This document shows positions 26,027 to 33,622 of a stretch of DNA of 64,000 nt, in pieces. The first letter of the stretch is position 1. Every line of letters begins with the position of its first letter. The stretch spans positions 1 through 64,000 of the forward strand of contig JBEKJP010000003.1 of assembly GCA_050011155.1 (NCBI GenBank). The letters are read 5' to 3'. This DNA comes from Palsa-504 sp050011155. GTDB taxonomy: Bacteria > Actinomycetota > Actinomycetes > Streptosporangiales > Streptosporangiaceae. The notes beneath the pieces are model-generated. The model ran no database searches and was not told the DNA's origin. It worked only from the letters and a program-made list of their open reading frames with translations. Position numbers and translations under genes: made by a program.

Positions 26027-26077
26027 GCCGCACGGAGCGGTAGACGACGACAGCATAGCGTAACCGTTCCGTGCGGC
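26027..26077. promoter_or_regulatory. Long hairpin in the ssb-cyclase gap
   Basis: GCCGCACGGAGCGGT (26027-26041) pairs with ACCGTTCCGTGCGGC (26063-26077), 14 of 15 positions, around a 21-base loop. There is no T-run. It could terminate ssb transcription or act in the leader of the next gene. The rest of the 341-bp gap (25826-26166) shows nothing else I can support. Confidence 0.6.
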
Positions 26078-26166
26078 GCCAGTATACGTTGCGTTACAAT
26101 CGACACGTCTGTCCGTAGTCGTGACATATCTGCCCGTGGCGATCATGTGGTTCCGCTTCTAGGCCG

Positions 26167-27636
26167 ATGCCTCTGAAACCACGCTGGGCAACCTGTCGGT
26201 TTCTCAACGCGATGGCACGGGTCGCATCTATTATGTTACCTAACGTGATGAGCGGCCTCGGCCGCGGAATCCTGGCTCATGACGGGCAAGGGGACATGTC
26301 AGCAGCGCAAGAGGCGATGGGGCAACAAGAGCAGGCCCTGCGACGGCTGCTCCGGTGGCCGTGGAGCTGGCCGCTACTCGCGATGCCAACGTCACTTATT
26401 GTGTATGTGGTAGCCGTCCTCGCCTGCGACCTGGGCCTGATCGGCTGGGAACTAGCCGACACCGCGATTCACGGCGGCGACCTGCTGCTGTTCGGCTCCC
26501 TGCTGGCGGCCACCGTGATCTGCATCGAGGCGCTGCGGCGGCTGGGCCAGCCCACCGGCGTGTCGCGGGACCTGCTCTCCGCGTGGTGGCTGCCGATCGC
26601 GCTGCTGCTGCCGCCGCTGTACGCGCTGCTCGCCCCGTTCGTCATCGGATCGGTGCTGTACGTGCGGGCCCGGCGGATGCCGCTGTACCGCCGGGTGTTC
26701 AGCTCGGTCGCGCTCGGGCTGGCGGGGGCGGCCACCTCGGCCATGTTCCACCTGGTCGTTCCCAGCACCGCCCAAACCGTGCTGTCCGGATCGCGGGCCT
26801 GGCTGACCCGTCCGCCGGTGATGCTGGCCGCGGTCGGCTGCGCGGTCGTGTTCGCCGTGGTCAACTCGTTCACGGTCGCGGTCGCCGCGCACCTGGCCGA
26901 GCCGGACGCGGCCATGAAGAAGATGCTCTGGGACCGGGAAACCCTGCTGCTCGACTTGACCGAGACCTGCGTCGGCATACTCGTCGCGGTCACCTGCGCG
27001 CTCAGCTACCTGCTCCTGCTGGTGGCGCTGCCGCCGGTCATCTTGCTGCAGCGGAGCCTGATGCACCAGCAACTGGCCGCCGCCGCCCGTACCGACCCGA
27101 AGACCGGCCTGCTGAACGCCGCCGCGTGGCAGCGCGAGGCCGACGCGGAGGTCACCCGCGCGGTCCGGGCCGGAACGCCGCTGGCCCTGCTGCTGATCGA
27201 CGTCGACCACTTCAAGCGGGTCAACGACGGCTACGGCCACCTGATCGGGGACGAGGTGCTGCGCGCGCTGTCCGCCGAGCTCAGGCAGCAGGTCCGCGAA
27301 TCGGACGTCGTGGGCCGGTTTGGCGGCGAGGAGTTCACCGTCCTGCTGCCGCGGACCGACACCGCCGGCGCCCGCGGGATCGCGGAGCGGCTGCGGGCCA
27401 GCGCCAGCCGGATGAGCGTGGCCGCCGCCGACCCGCGGATAAAGGTCACCGTCTCCATCGGAGTGGCACTGCTCGGCCAGCACGGCCGGGACCTGTTCGA
27501 GTTGCTCGCCGCGGCCGACGTGGCGCTGTACAAGGCCAAGGACGCCGGCCGCGATCAGGTGCACGTGTACGCCCAGGTCGCGCCGAGGGCGAAAGCGGAC
27601 ACGAAAGAGGACGAGGCAACGGACGCGTGCCCGTAG
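26167..27636 (+). CDS. Membrane-bound diguanylate cyclase (GGDEF)
   Basis: About six membrane segments lie between residues ~75 and 290, followed by a GGDEF domain (from ~310). The active-site motif is intact (GGEEF), and the metal/substrate stretch LLIDVDHFKRVND is present. The inhibitory I-site RESD lies exactly five residues before GGEEF. It should make cyclic di-GMP from two GTP under product inhibition. The N-terminal start is uncertain: 26167 gives 489 residues, but ATGs at 26248 or 26296 are equally possible, since the first ~40 residues have no family match. Confidence 0.88.
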   Translation: MPLKPRWATCRFLNAMARVASIMLPNVMSGLGRGILAHDGQGDMSAAQEAMGQQEQALRRLLRWPWSWPLLAMPTSLIVYVVAVLACDLGLIGWELADTAIHGGDLLLFGSLLAATVICIEALRRLGQPTGVSRDLLSAWWLPIALLLPPLYALLAPFVIGSVLYVRARRMPLYRRVFSSVALGLAGAATSAMFHLVVPSTAQTVLSGSRAWLTRPPVMLAAVGCAVVFAVVNSFTVAVAAHLAEPDAAMKKMLWDRETLLLDLTETCVGILVAVTCALSYLLLLVALPPVILLQRSLMHQQLAAAARTDPKTGLLNAAAWQREADAEVTRAVRAGTPLALLLIDVDHFKRVNDGYGHLIGDEVLRALSAELRQQVRESDVVGRFGGEEFTVLLPRTDTAGARGIAERLRASASRMSVAAADPRIKVTVSIGVALLGQHGRDLFELLAAADVALYKAKDAGRDQVHVYAQVAPRAKADTKEDEATDACP

Positions 27637-27646
27637 GCTTGACTCT
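27634..27646 (+). promoter_or_regulatory. Leaderless -10 element of ettA
   Basis: TAGGCT (27634-27639) lies seven bases before the ettA ATG, and no ribosome-binding site is seen. The hexamer overlaps the stop codon of the upstream cyclase gene. Confidence 0.45.
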
Positions 27647-29311
27647 ATGCCCGAGTTCATCTATCAGATGCGCGCTGTGCGCAAGGCGCACGGCGACAAG
27701 GTCATCCTCGACAACGTCACGCTGGCGTTCCTGCCCGGCGCGAAGATCGGCGTCGTGGGCCCGAACGGCATGGGCAAGTCGACCTTGCTCAGGATGATGG
27801 CGGGTGTGGAGCAGCCGTCCAACGGCGACGCTCGCCTGATGCCCGGCTTCACCGTGGGCCTGCTGGCCCAGGAGCCCGAGCTCGACGACAGCAAGACCGT
27901 TCTCGGTAACGTCGAGGACGGCGTGGCCGAGACCAAGAAGCTCATCGCCGACTACAACGCGATCGCCGAGAAGATGGCGACCGACTACTCCGACGAGCTG
28001 CTCGACGAGATGGGCCGCCTGCAGGAGCAGATGGACCACAAGGACGCCTGGGACCTGGACAGTCAGCTTGAGCAGGCCATGGACGCCCTGCGCTGCCCGC
28101 CGCCCGACGCCGACGTGAAGAGCCTGTCCGGCGGCGAACGCCGAAGGGTGGCCCTGTGCCGCCTCCTGCTGTCCCAGCCTGACCTGCTACTGCTCGACGA
28201 GCCCACCAACCACCTGGACGCCGAGAGCGTGCAGTGGCTGGAGCAGCACCTGGAGAAGTACCCGGGCACCGTCGTCGCGGTCACCCACGACCGGTACTTC
28301 CTCGACGACGTGGCCCAGTGGATCCTCGAGCTCGACCGCGGCCACGCCTATCCGTACGAGGGCAACTACTCCACCTACCTGGAGACCAAGGCATCCCGCC
28401 TCAAGGTCGAGGGAGCCAAGGACGCGAAGAAACGCAAGCGCCTTGAGGACGAGCTTGAGTGGGTCCGGTCCAGCGCGCGTGCGCGCCAGACCAAGAGCCG
28501 GGCCCGGCTGGAACGGTACGAGGAGATGGCCGCCGAGGCGGACAAGAACCGCAAGCTCGACTTCGAGGAGATCCAGATCCCGCCGGGTCCGCGCCTGGGC
28601 AGCGTGGTCGTCGAGGTCGGCCACCTGGTCAAGGGCTTCGGCGATCGGTGCCTGTTCGAGAACCTGAGCTTCAGCCTGCCCCGCAACGGCATCGTCGGTG
28701 TCCTCGGGCCGAACGGCGTGGGCAAGACCACCCTCTTCAAGATGATCGTCGGCGAGGAGAAGCCGGACGAGGGCACGATCAGGATCGGCGAGACGGTCAC
28801 GATCTCCTACGTCGACCAGACCCGCGAACGCATCGACCCGAAGAAGAACGTGTGGGAGGCCATCTCCGACGGCGAGACGTTCATCCGGGTCGGCAACGTC
28901 GAGATCCCGAGCCGCGCGTACGTGGCCGCGTTCGGGTTCAAGGGTTCGGACCAGCAGAAGCCGGCCGCGGTCATGTCCGGCGGCGAGCGGAACCGGATGA
29001 ACCTGGCGCTCACCCTCAAGCAGGGCGGCAACCTCCTGCTGCTGGACGAGCCCACCAACGACCTGGACGTCGAGACTCTCGGGAGCCTGGAGAACGCGCT
29101 GCTGGAGTTCCCCGGCTGTGCCGTCATCACCAGCCACGACCGGTGGTTCCTGGACCGGGTGGCCACGCACATCCTGGCCTGGGAGGGTGGCGCGAGCTGG
29201 TTCTGGTACGAGGGCAACTTCGAGGCCTACGAGAAGAACAAGATCGAGCGTCTCGGCGCCGAGGCCGCCCGCCCGCACCGCGTCACCTACCGCAAGCTCG
29301 GCCGCGGCTAG
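27647..29311 (+). CDS. ettA: Energy-dependent translational throttle protein EttA (ABC-F)
   Basis: The 554-residue soluble protein has two ABC domains and no membrane part. Domain 1 has P-loop GPNGMGKST, signature LSGGERRRVAL and Walker B LLLLDEPTNHLD. Domain 2 has GPNGVGKTT, MSGGERNRMNL and LLLLDEPTNDLD. The linker is rich in Lys/Arg (KKRKRLEDELEWVRSSARARQTKSRARLERYEEM spans it). EttA binds the ribosomal E site and gates elongation by ATP/ADP level. The N-terminal EFIYQM and the length are typical of EttA rather than of antibiotic-resistance ABC-F proteins. Confidence 0.95.
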   Translation: MPEFIYQMRAVRKAHGDKVILDNVTLAFLPGAKIGVVGPNGMGKSTLLRMMAGVEQPSNGDARLMPGFTVGLLAQEPELDDSKTVLGNVEDGVAETKKLIADYNAIAEKMATDYSDELLDEMGRLQEQMDHKDAWDLDSQLEQAMDALRCPPPDADVKSLSGGERRRVALCRLLLSQPDLLLLDEPTNHLDAESVQWLEQHLEKYPGTVVAVTHDRYFLDDVAQWILELDRGHAYPYEGNYSTYLETKASRLKVEGAKDAKKRKRLEDELEWVRSSARARQTKSRARLERYEEMAAEADKNRKLDFEEIQIPPGPRLGSVVVEVGHLVKGFGDRCLFENLSFSLPRNGIVGVLGPNGVGKTTLFKMIVGEEKPDEGTIRIGETVTISYVDQTRERIDPKKNVWEAISDGETFIRVGNVEIPSRAYVAAFGFKGSDQQKPAAVMSGGERNRMNLALTLKQGGNLLLLDEPTNDLDVETLGSLENALLEFPGCAVITSHDRWFLDRVATHILAWEGGASWFWYEGNFEAYEKNKIERLGAEAARPHRVTYRKLGRG

Positions 29312-29322
29312 CCGGACCAGGC

Positions 29323-29856
29323 ATGACGATCACCCCGGATAGCAAGGACTGGACCTGGGTGCTGGAGCGCCCCTGCCCCGAGTGCGGCTTCGACACCCGG
29401 GGCTTCGACGTCACGGCCGTGCCCGGCATGATCATGGCCAACGCCGCGGCCTGGCGGACCGCGCTGGAAGGCGACGCCCGGACCCGCCCGGAACCGGGCA
29501 AGTGGTCGCCGCTGGAGTACGGCTGCCACGTCCGCGATGTGCTTCGGCTGTACGACCAGCGGCTCGAGCTGATGCTCACCCAGGACGACCCGCTCTACCC
29601 GAACTGGGATCAGGACGAGACCGCCGTCGCCGACCGCTACGCCGAGCAGGACCCGGCCGAAGTCGCCGCGGCGCTGCGCCGGGCCGCCTTCGCCATCGCC
29701 GGGCGGTTCGAGCGCGTGACCGGCGATCAGTGGCTGCGGCCCGGTCGCCGCGGCGACGGCGCCCGCTTCACCGTGGAGACCTTCGCCCGCTACTTCATCC
29801 ACGACCCGGTGCACCACCTCTACGACGTCACCGGCCGGCGCGCCGTACCCGGCTAG
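29323..29856 (+). CDS. DinB-like four-helix-bundle protein
   Basis: The 177-residue protein has the DinB/mycothiol-dependent-enzyme layout: GKWSPLEYGCHVRDVLRLYDQRLELML near residue 70 supplies a metal-binding His, and the C-terminal RYFIHDPVHHLYDVTG supplies two or more His. An N-terminal CPECGF pair of cysteines is characteristic of this subgroup. Members bind nickel or zinc and often use mycothiol. The substrate is unknown. It starts 11 bases after ettA and its 3' end overlaps the converging gene by four bases. Confidence 0.82.
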   Translation: MTITPDSKDWTWVLERPCPECGFDTRGFDVTAVPGMIMANAAAWRTALEGDARTRPEPGKWSPLEYGCHVRDVLRLYDQRLELMLTQDDPLYPNWDQDETAVADRYAEQDPAEVAAALRRAAFAIAGRFERVTGDQWLRPGRRGDGARFTVETFARYFIHDPVHHLYDVTGRRAVPG

Positions 29857-30236
29857 CCGACTCCGGTGACGGTACCGTCGGGGCCGGTCTGGAAGGTGCC
29901 CTTGGACAGGTCAAGGAGCACAAGCGGATTACCGAACGGGTCGGCCACCTTCGCCACCCTACCCACCGGGATGTCCTCCGGGCTGAAAAGCACGGTCCCG
30001 CCGAGCGACTCCACCCGGCGCACGGCGTCCTCGGCCGAGTCGACCAGGAAGTCCACCTCGGGTTCGGGCCGTTCTATCTGCAGCACGAGCTCGCTGTCGC
30101 CGAGCCGCAGCCCGGCCTGGGTCGCGTGCCGCCACTTCAGCTCGAGCCCGAGCCCGTCATGGTAGAACCGCAGGCCCGCGTCGAGGTCGGGTACCGGGAT
30201 CTGCACGCAGTCGATCCGCCGCAGCAGCGGATCCAC
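29853..30236 (-). CDS. Glyoxalase/VOC-family protein
   Basis: The 127-residue protein shows a vicinal-oxygen-chelate pair of modules. VQIPVPDLDAGLRFYHDGLG opens the first; VAKVADPFGNPLVLLDL closes the last strand as in many VOC proteins. The conserved metal ligands are only partly visible, so it could be an enzyme or a binding protein. It lies one base from the truncated haemoglobin gene on the same strand, probably in one transcript. Confidence 0.85.
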   Translation of the reverse strand: MDPLLRRIDCVQIPVPDLDAGLRFYHDGLGLELKWRHATQAGLRLGDSELVLQIERPEPEVDFLVDSAEDAVRRVESLGGTVLFSPEDIPVGRVAKVADPFGNPLVLLDLSKGTFQTGPDGTVTGVG

Positions 30237-30237
30237 C

Positions 30238-30657
30238 TCAGGCCGGCCTCAGCCCGAGGTCTGAGCGCCCGTGCGCAGGATCCACGTTGACCAGGCTGTG
30301 CGCGGCCATGACCAGGTAGTCCCAGAGCTGGGCGTCGAGCGTCTGGTCCAGGTCGGCCTCGTCCAGCGCGACCCGCATGTGGTGCAGCCAGGCATCCCGC
30401 TCGGCCTCGCCGATGGCGAACCGGACGTGCCGCATCCGGAGCCGGGGGTGCCCGCGCAGCTCGTCGTAGGTGCGCGGTCCTCCCCAGTACTGCATGAGGA
30501 ACAGCCGCAGGTGCTCCTCGGCGGGCCCGAGGTCCTGGGCCGGGTAGACCGGCCGCAGCCCGGGATCCTCCGCCACTCCCTCATAGAACCGGTGGACCAG
30601 GCGGGTGAAGAACTCTTCCCCGCCCACGGCCTCGTAGAAGTTGACCGGCTGGCTCAT
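30238..30657 (-). CDS. glbO: Group II truncated haemoglobin (trHbO)
   Basis: The 139-residue globin has FYEAVGGEEFFTRLVHRFYEGVAEDPGLRPVYP at its start and LRMRHVRFAIGEAERDAWLHHM. The His in MRHVRF is the proximal haem ligand, and the Trp in AWLHHM is the group II marker at position G8. The Tyr in QYWGGP fits the distal region. Such proteins bind O2 and deal with NO or peroxide. It shares a strand with the VOC gene. TAAGCT (30665-30670) lies seven bases before the ATG, within the end of the mscS gene. Confidence 0.92.
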   Translation of the reverse strand: MSQPVNFYEAVGGEEFFTRLVHRFYEGVAEDPGLRPVYPAQDLGPAEEHLRLFLMQYWGGPRTYDELRGHPRLRMRHVRFAIGEAERDAWLHHMRVALDEADLDQTLDAQLWDYLVMAAHSLVNVDPAHGRSDLGLRPA

Positions 30658-30667
30658 GGCTGAAAGC

Positions 30668-31825
30668 TTACGGCGTGTCAGGCGTCGAGGTTTCCGGCTC
30701 CTCCTCGACTCTGCTCTCCCGCTCGCCTCCGGGGCGCTCGGAGCCGGCTCCTTCCCTCGTCGCTCCTCCGTCGCTCCTCAGTCCAGTCGCCGGCGCGCCC
30801 CTTTGGCTCGCGGGGGGATCGATCGCCGGCACCGGGGGAGCCGAGATCACGATGGTGTCCGGCCCGGCCGGCTGCACGCCAGCCGCGTCCAGCGCCGCCT
30901 TCACCCGGGCGCGCAGCTCGCGGGCCACCTCCAGCTGCCGCATCGGAGCGGTCTTGGCCACCAAGCGCATGGTCACCTCCTTACCGGACAGCCCCTGCGC
31001 GCCCCACACCTCGGGCTGTTCCAGCATCAGCTCCTTCCAGCCGCCCTCGTGGTAAAGCCCGGTCGCGGCCTGCTCCATCAGCGCCCGGATCCGGGACAGG
31101 TCCTCCTCGTAGGGCACCGGGTAGTCGATGACGGCCCGGGACCAGCCCTGCGACTCGTTGCCCACGCTCTCGATCGTGCCGTTCCTGATGTGCCAGACCA
31201 CCCCGTTGACATCCCGCAGCCGGGTGGTGAGCAGCGTCATCGCCTCCACCGTGCCGGTGGCGACCCCGGCGTTGATCGTGTCGCCCACCCCGTAGTGATC
31301 CTCGACCAGCATGAGCAGCCCGGCCAGGTAGTCGCGGACCAGGTTCTGCGCGCCGAACCCGAGGGCCACGCCGAGCACCGCCGTGCTGGCCAGCAGCGGC
31401 GCCAGGTTGAAGCCGAGGATGGACAAGATGGTGAGCGCGGCGATGCTGAACACGATGACGGACACCGCGCTGCGCAGGATCGAGCCGAGCGCGCGGGCGC
31501 GCTGCTCGCGGCGCTCCAGGCCGGCCATCTGTACGGATTCGGCATCCTTGTGCGACACCGCCAGCGTGGTCGTGGCCGCCCGTTCGGTCACCTTGCTGAT
31601 CAGCCGCAGGATGACGAAGCGCGTGAGCAGCGCCAGCACCAGCACGAACGCGATCCGTCCGGCCTGGCTGACCGGCCCCGCCAGGTAGACCTTGACGACC
31701 TGCGTGGCGGTGGTGCTATGGCTGATATCCCAGGCGAGCCGGCAGGCGATCCCCGGCTCGCTGCCGCAGTTACCGGTCAGCGTGTCCGGCACGTCGGCGA
31801 TGACCAGACCGGTGGCGTGGAACAC
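30668..31825 (-). CDS. Mechanosensitive ion channel, MscS family
   Basis: Membrane helices lie near residues 40-75 and 115-165, the latter being the pore-lining region (LLASTAVLGVALGFGAQNLVRDYLAGLLML). A cytoplasmic beta domain follows (DHYGVGDTINAG, TVEAMTLLTTRLRDVNGVVWHIRNG). The GTG at 31825 gives 385 residues. The C-terminal tail after VVISAPPVPAIDP-like residues is low complexity and is encoded by a ~105-bp dispersed repeat (30711-30814) that recurs at 62989-63100. The tail is probably an acquired extension. The channel releases solutes on hypo-osmotic shock. Confidence 0.9.
   Translation of the reverse strand: MFHATGLVIADVPDTLTGNCGSEPGIACRLAWDISHSTTATQVVKVYLAGPVSQAGRIAFVLVLALLTRFVILRLISKVTERAATTTLAVSHKDAESVQMAGLERREQRARALGSILRSAVSVIVFSIAALTILSILGFNLAPLLASTAVLGVALGFGAQNLVRDYLAGLLMLVEDHYGVGDTINAGVATGTVEAMTLLTTRLRDVNGVVWHIRNGTIESVGNESQGWSRAVIDYPVPYEEDLSRIRALMEQAATGLYHEGGWKELMLEQPEVWGAQGLSGKEVTMRLVAKTAPMRQLEVARELRARVKAALDAAGVQPAGPDTIVISAPPVPAIDPPASQRGAPATGLRSDGGATREGAGSERPGGERESRVEEEPETSTPDTP
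30711..30814. repeat. Dispersed ~105-bp repeat, copy A, in the 3' end of the mscS gene
   Basis: It shares long identical blocks with 62989-63100, among them GCTCGCCTCCGGG, CCTTCCCTCGTCGCTC, GCTCCTCAGTCCAGTCGCCG and CCTTTGGCTCGCGGG, in the same + strand orientation. Here it stays in frame on the minus strand and encodes the low-complexity C-terminal tail of the channel. Confidence 0.85.
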
Positions 31826-31944
31826 AGAACTCCCTCAGACGTCCGACGGTTTTGCCACCCGCGAGGCTACCGGCGCCCCCGCCCCCACGAACCAGCTTCC
31901 GCCAAGACCCCAACACCCCCGCCCCCGCCCGGGCCTCCCGGTTT

Positions 31945-31997
31945 CATGATCACGGGCAGTTCCGGTCGATATTCGACCGTTTCTGCCCGTGATCATG
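31945..31997. repeat. 53-nt perfect palindromic element (copy 1)
   Basis: CATGATCACGGGCAG (31945-31959) pairs with CTGCCCGTGATCATG (31983-31997). Inside, CGGTCGA (31963-31969) pairs with TCGACCG (31973-31979) across TAT. A symmetric 3x3 internal loop (TTC/TTT) separates the two stems. It is one of three related elements in the 404-bp gap 31826-32229, which has no gene. Confidence 0.93.
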
Positions 31998-32088
31998 CAG
32001 CATCCTCGCCTGCGAATGCGTTCACAATCACACCAGCCTCTGTAAGCCCTCCCGTGCAGCTCTTTCGGCACGCAAGGGCCAGCCTCTT

Positions 32089-32142
32089 CATGATCGCGAA
32101 AGCTTTACAGTCCAGGCAGACTGCAGATCTTTCGCGATCATG
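32089..32142. repeat. Palindromic element (copy 2)
   Basis: CATGATCGCGAAAG (32089-32102) pairs perfectly with CTTTCGCGATCATG (32129-32142). An inner stem CAGTC/GACTG (32108-32112 with 32119-32123) lies in the 26-base loop. The CATGATC end matches copy 1, while the inner sequence differs. Confidence 0.9.
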
Positions 32143-32159
32143 GAAAAGCGCCCGCTAGG

Positions 32160-32205
32160 TTTCATGATCGTGGCCAGTTTTGGCTGTATGCGAGCCATTT
32201 CATGA
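32160..32205. repeat. Half palindromic element (copy 3)
   Basis: It begins GGTTTCATGATC like copy 1 and keeps the same spacing to an inner stem TGGCT/AGCCA, followed by TTTCATGA. The right outer arm is missing, so it looks like a truncated member of the family. Confidence 0.7.
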
Positions 32206-32229
32206 GCTTCCTCGGAGGGGCCCGGGCGA

Positions 32230-32790
32230 TCAGGGCTTGCGGGCGGTGAAGATCAGGTTGTGGCCGACTCGCAGCGTGATCTCGGCGAAGCCGGCGACCT
32301 GGAGCCGGGTGAGGAACGCGGCCGGCTCGATCGGGTTGTACGTGTCCCCCTCGTGGAAGTGGTGCAGGCCGTCGCTGGGCAGGCTGTCCGAGCCGAGGAA
32401 GGCGCCGCCCGGGCGCAGCACCCGGAACGCCTCGGCCAGCACCCGGTCCTGCCCCGCCCGGGTGGGCACGTGGTGCAGCATCGTGCAGGTGGCCACGGTG
32501 TCGAAGGATCCGTCCGGGAAACCGAGCGCGGTCGCGTCACCGTGGAGCACGTCGACGTTGGCAGCCGCGAACCGCTCGGTCAGCTTCGACACCGCCTCCT
32601 CCTCGTGCTCGACCGCGACCAGCCGGCGGACCCGCTGCCGCAGCCAGTCGGTGGCCGCGCCCGGCCCCGGCCCCAGCTCGAGCAGGTCGGCGCCGAGTTC
32701 GACGCCCTCCGTGGCCAGCGGCAGTACCTCGTCCTGGATGTGCGCGGCCCACTCCGGGCTCGGCATCAGCTTGGCGTGGTTCTCGTTCAT
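32230..32790 (-). CDS. Class I SAM-dependent methyltransferase
   Basis: The 186-residue protein has motif I LLELGPGPGAATDWL, the acidic end of beta-2 in LVAVEHEEEAV, DVLHGDATALGFPDGSFDTV (motif II region) and the post-motif RVLRPGGAFLGSDSL. The start ATG at 32788-32790 gives MNENHAKLMPSPEWAAHI, the typical beginning of this family. It diverges from an AraC-family gene 55 bases away and is probably its target. The substrate is unknown. Confidence 0.88.
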   Translation of the reverse strand: MNENHAKLMPSPEWAAHIQDEVLPLATEGVELGADLLELGPGPGAATDWLRQRVRRLVAVEHEEEAVSKLTERFAAANVDVLHGDATALGFPDGSFDTVATCTMLHHVPTRAGQDRVLAEAFRVLRPGGAFLGSDSLPSDGLHHFHEGDTYNPIEPAAFLTRLQVAGFAEITLRVGHNLIFTARKP

Positions 32791-32845
32791 GAGACCGACG
32801 CTAAGTCCGCGGGCCGCACAGGGGTAGCGCGTAAGCTGCCATGTT

Positions 32846-33622
32846 GTGTCGCGAGCCGGACAAACTCCTGGCTGCCCCGAAGACACAGGGACCGCCGTCT
32901 TCGTGGCGGATTTCCCGATGCCCGCTGGCACCCGCTTCGACTGGCACACGCACGAGGACCACCAGCTGGCCTGGGCGGCGAGCGGCGTGCTCACGGTGCT
33001 GACCGCCGACGCGACCTGGGTGCTGCCGACCACCAGGGCGCTGTGGATCCCGGCCGGGCTGCGGCACGAGACCGCCTCCGACGGCGGCCGCGCCACCATG
33101 CGCTCGCTGTACATCAAGCCCGGGCTCTTCCCGGTCAGCTGGACCGACACCGACACGCCAACCCCGGTACGAGCCAGCCCGCTGCTGGCCGAGCTCATCG
33201 GCTACCTGGGCCAGCCTGACCTGGACCCCGAGCGCCGCACGCACGCGGAAACCCTGCTGGCCGACCTGCTGACCCCAGTGCCGGTGACCACGATCGGCGT
33301 CAAGCTACCGACATCCGAGACCGCCCTGCGGGTAGCCGAGGCGCTGCGAAACGATCCGGCCGACCGGCGCACGCTGCGGGAGTGGGGGCACGAGGTGGGC
33401 GCGAGCGAGCGGACGCTGGCCCGCGCGTTCGCGGCCGAAGCCGGCCTGCCGTTCGGCCGCTGGCGGACCCGGCTGCGGCTGCGGGCGGCGCTGTCCATGC
33501 TCGCGGCCGGCGACCCGGTCAGCCGGGTCGCGGGGCGGGTCGGCTACGACACCCCGAGCGCGTTCGTGGCCGCGTTCCGCCGGGAGACCGGGCAGACCCC
33601 GGGAACGTTCTTCAGAGCGTGA
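32846..33622 (+). CDS. AraC-family regulator with cupin sensor domain
   Basis: The N-terminal cupin-like domain has FDWHTHEDHQLAWAASG and LWIPAGLRHET, with the His residues of a cupin metal site. The C-terminal pair of helix-turn-helix motifs ends SRVAGRVGYDTPSAFVAAFRRETGQTPGTFFR. It is 258 residues from a GTG start. It diverges from the methyltransferase gene, and its 3' end overlaps the converging prolyl oligopeptidase gene by 11 bases. Confidence 0.9.
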   Translation: MSRAGQTPGCPEDTGTAVFVADFPMPAGTRFDWHTHEDHQLAWAASGVLTVLTADATWVLPTTRALWIPAGLRHETASDGGRATMRSLYIKPGLFPVSWTDTDTPTPVRASPLLAELIGYLGQPDLDPERRTHAETLLADLLTPVPVTTIGVKLPTSETALRVAEALRNDPADRRTLREWGHEVGASERTLARAFAAEAGLPFGRWRTRLRLRAALSMLAAGDPVSRVAGRVGYDTPSAFVAAFRRETGQTPGTFFRA

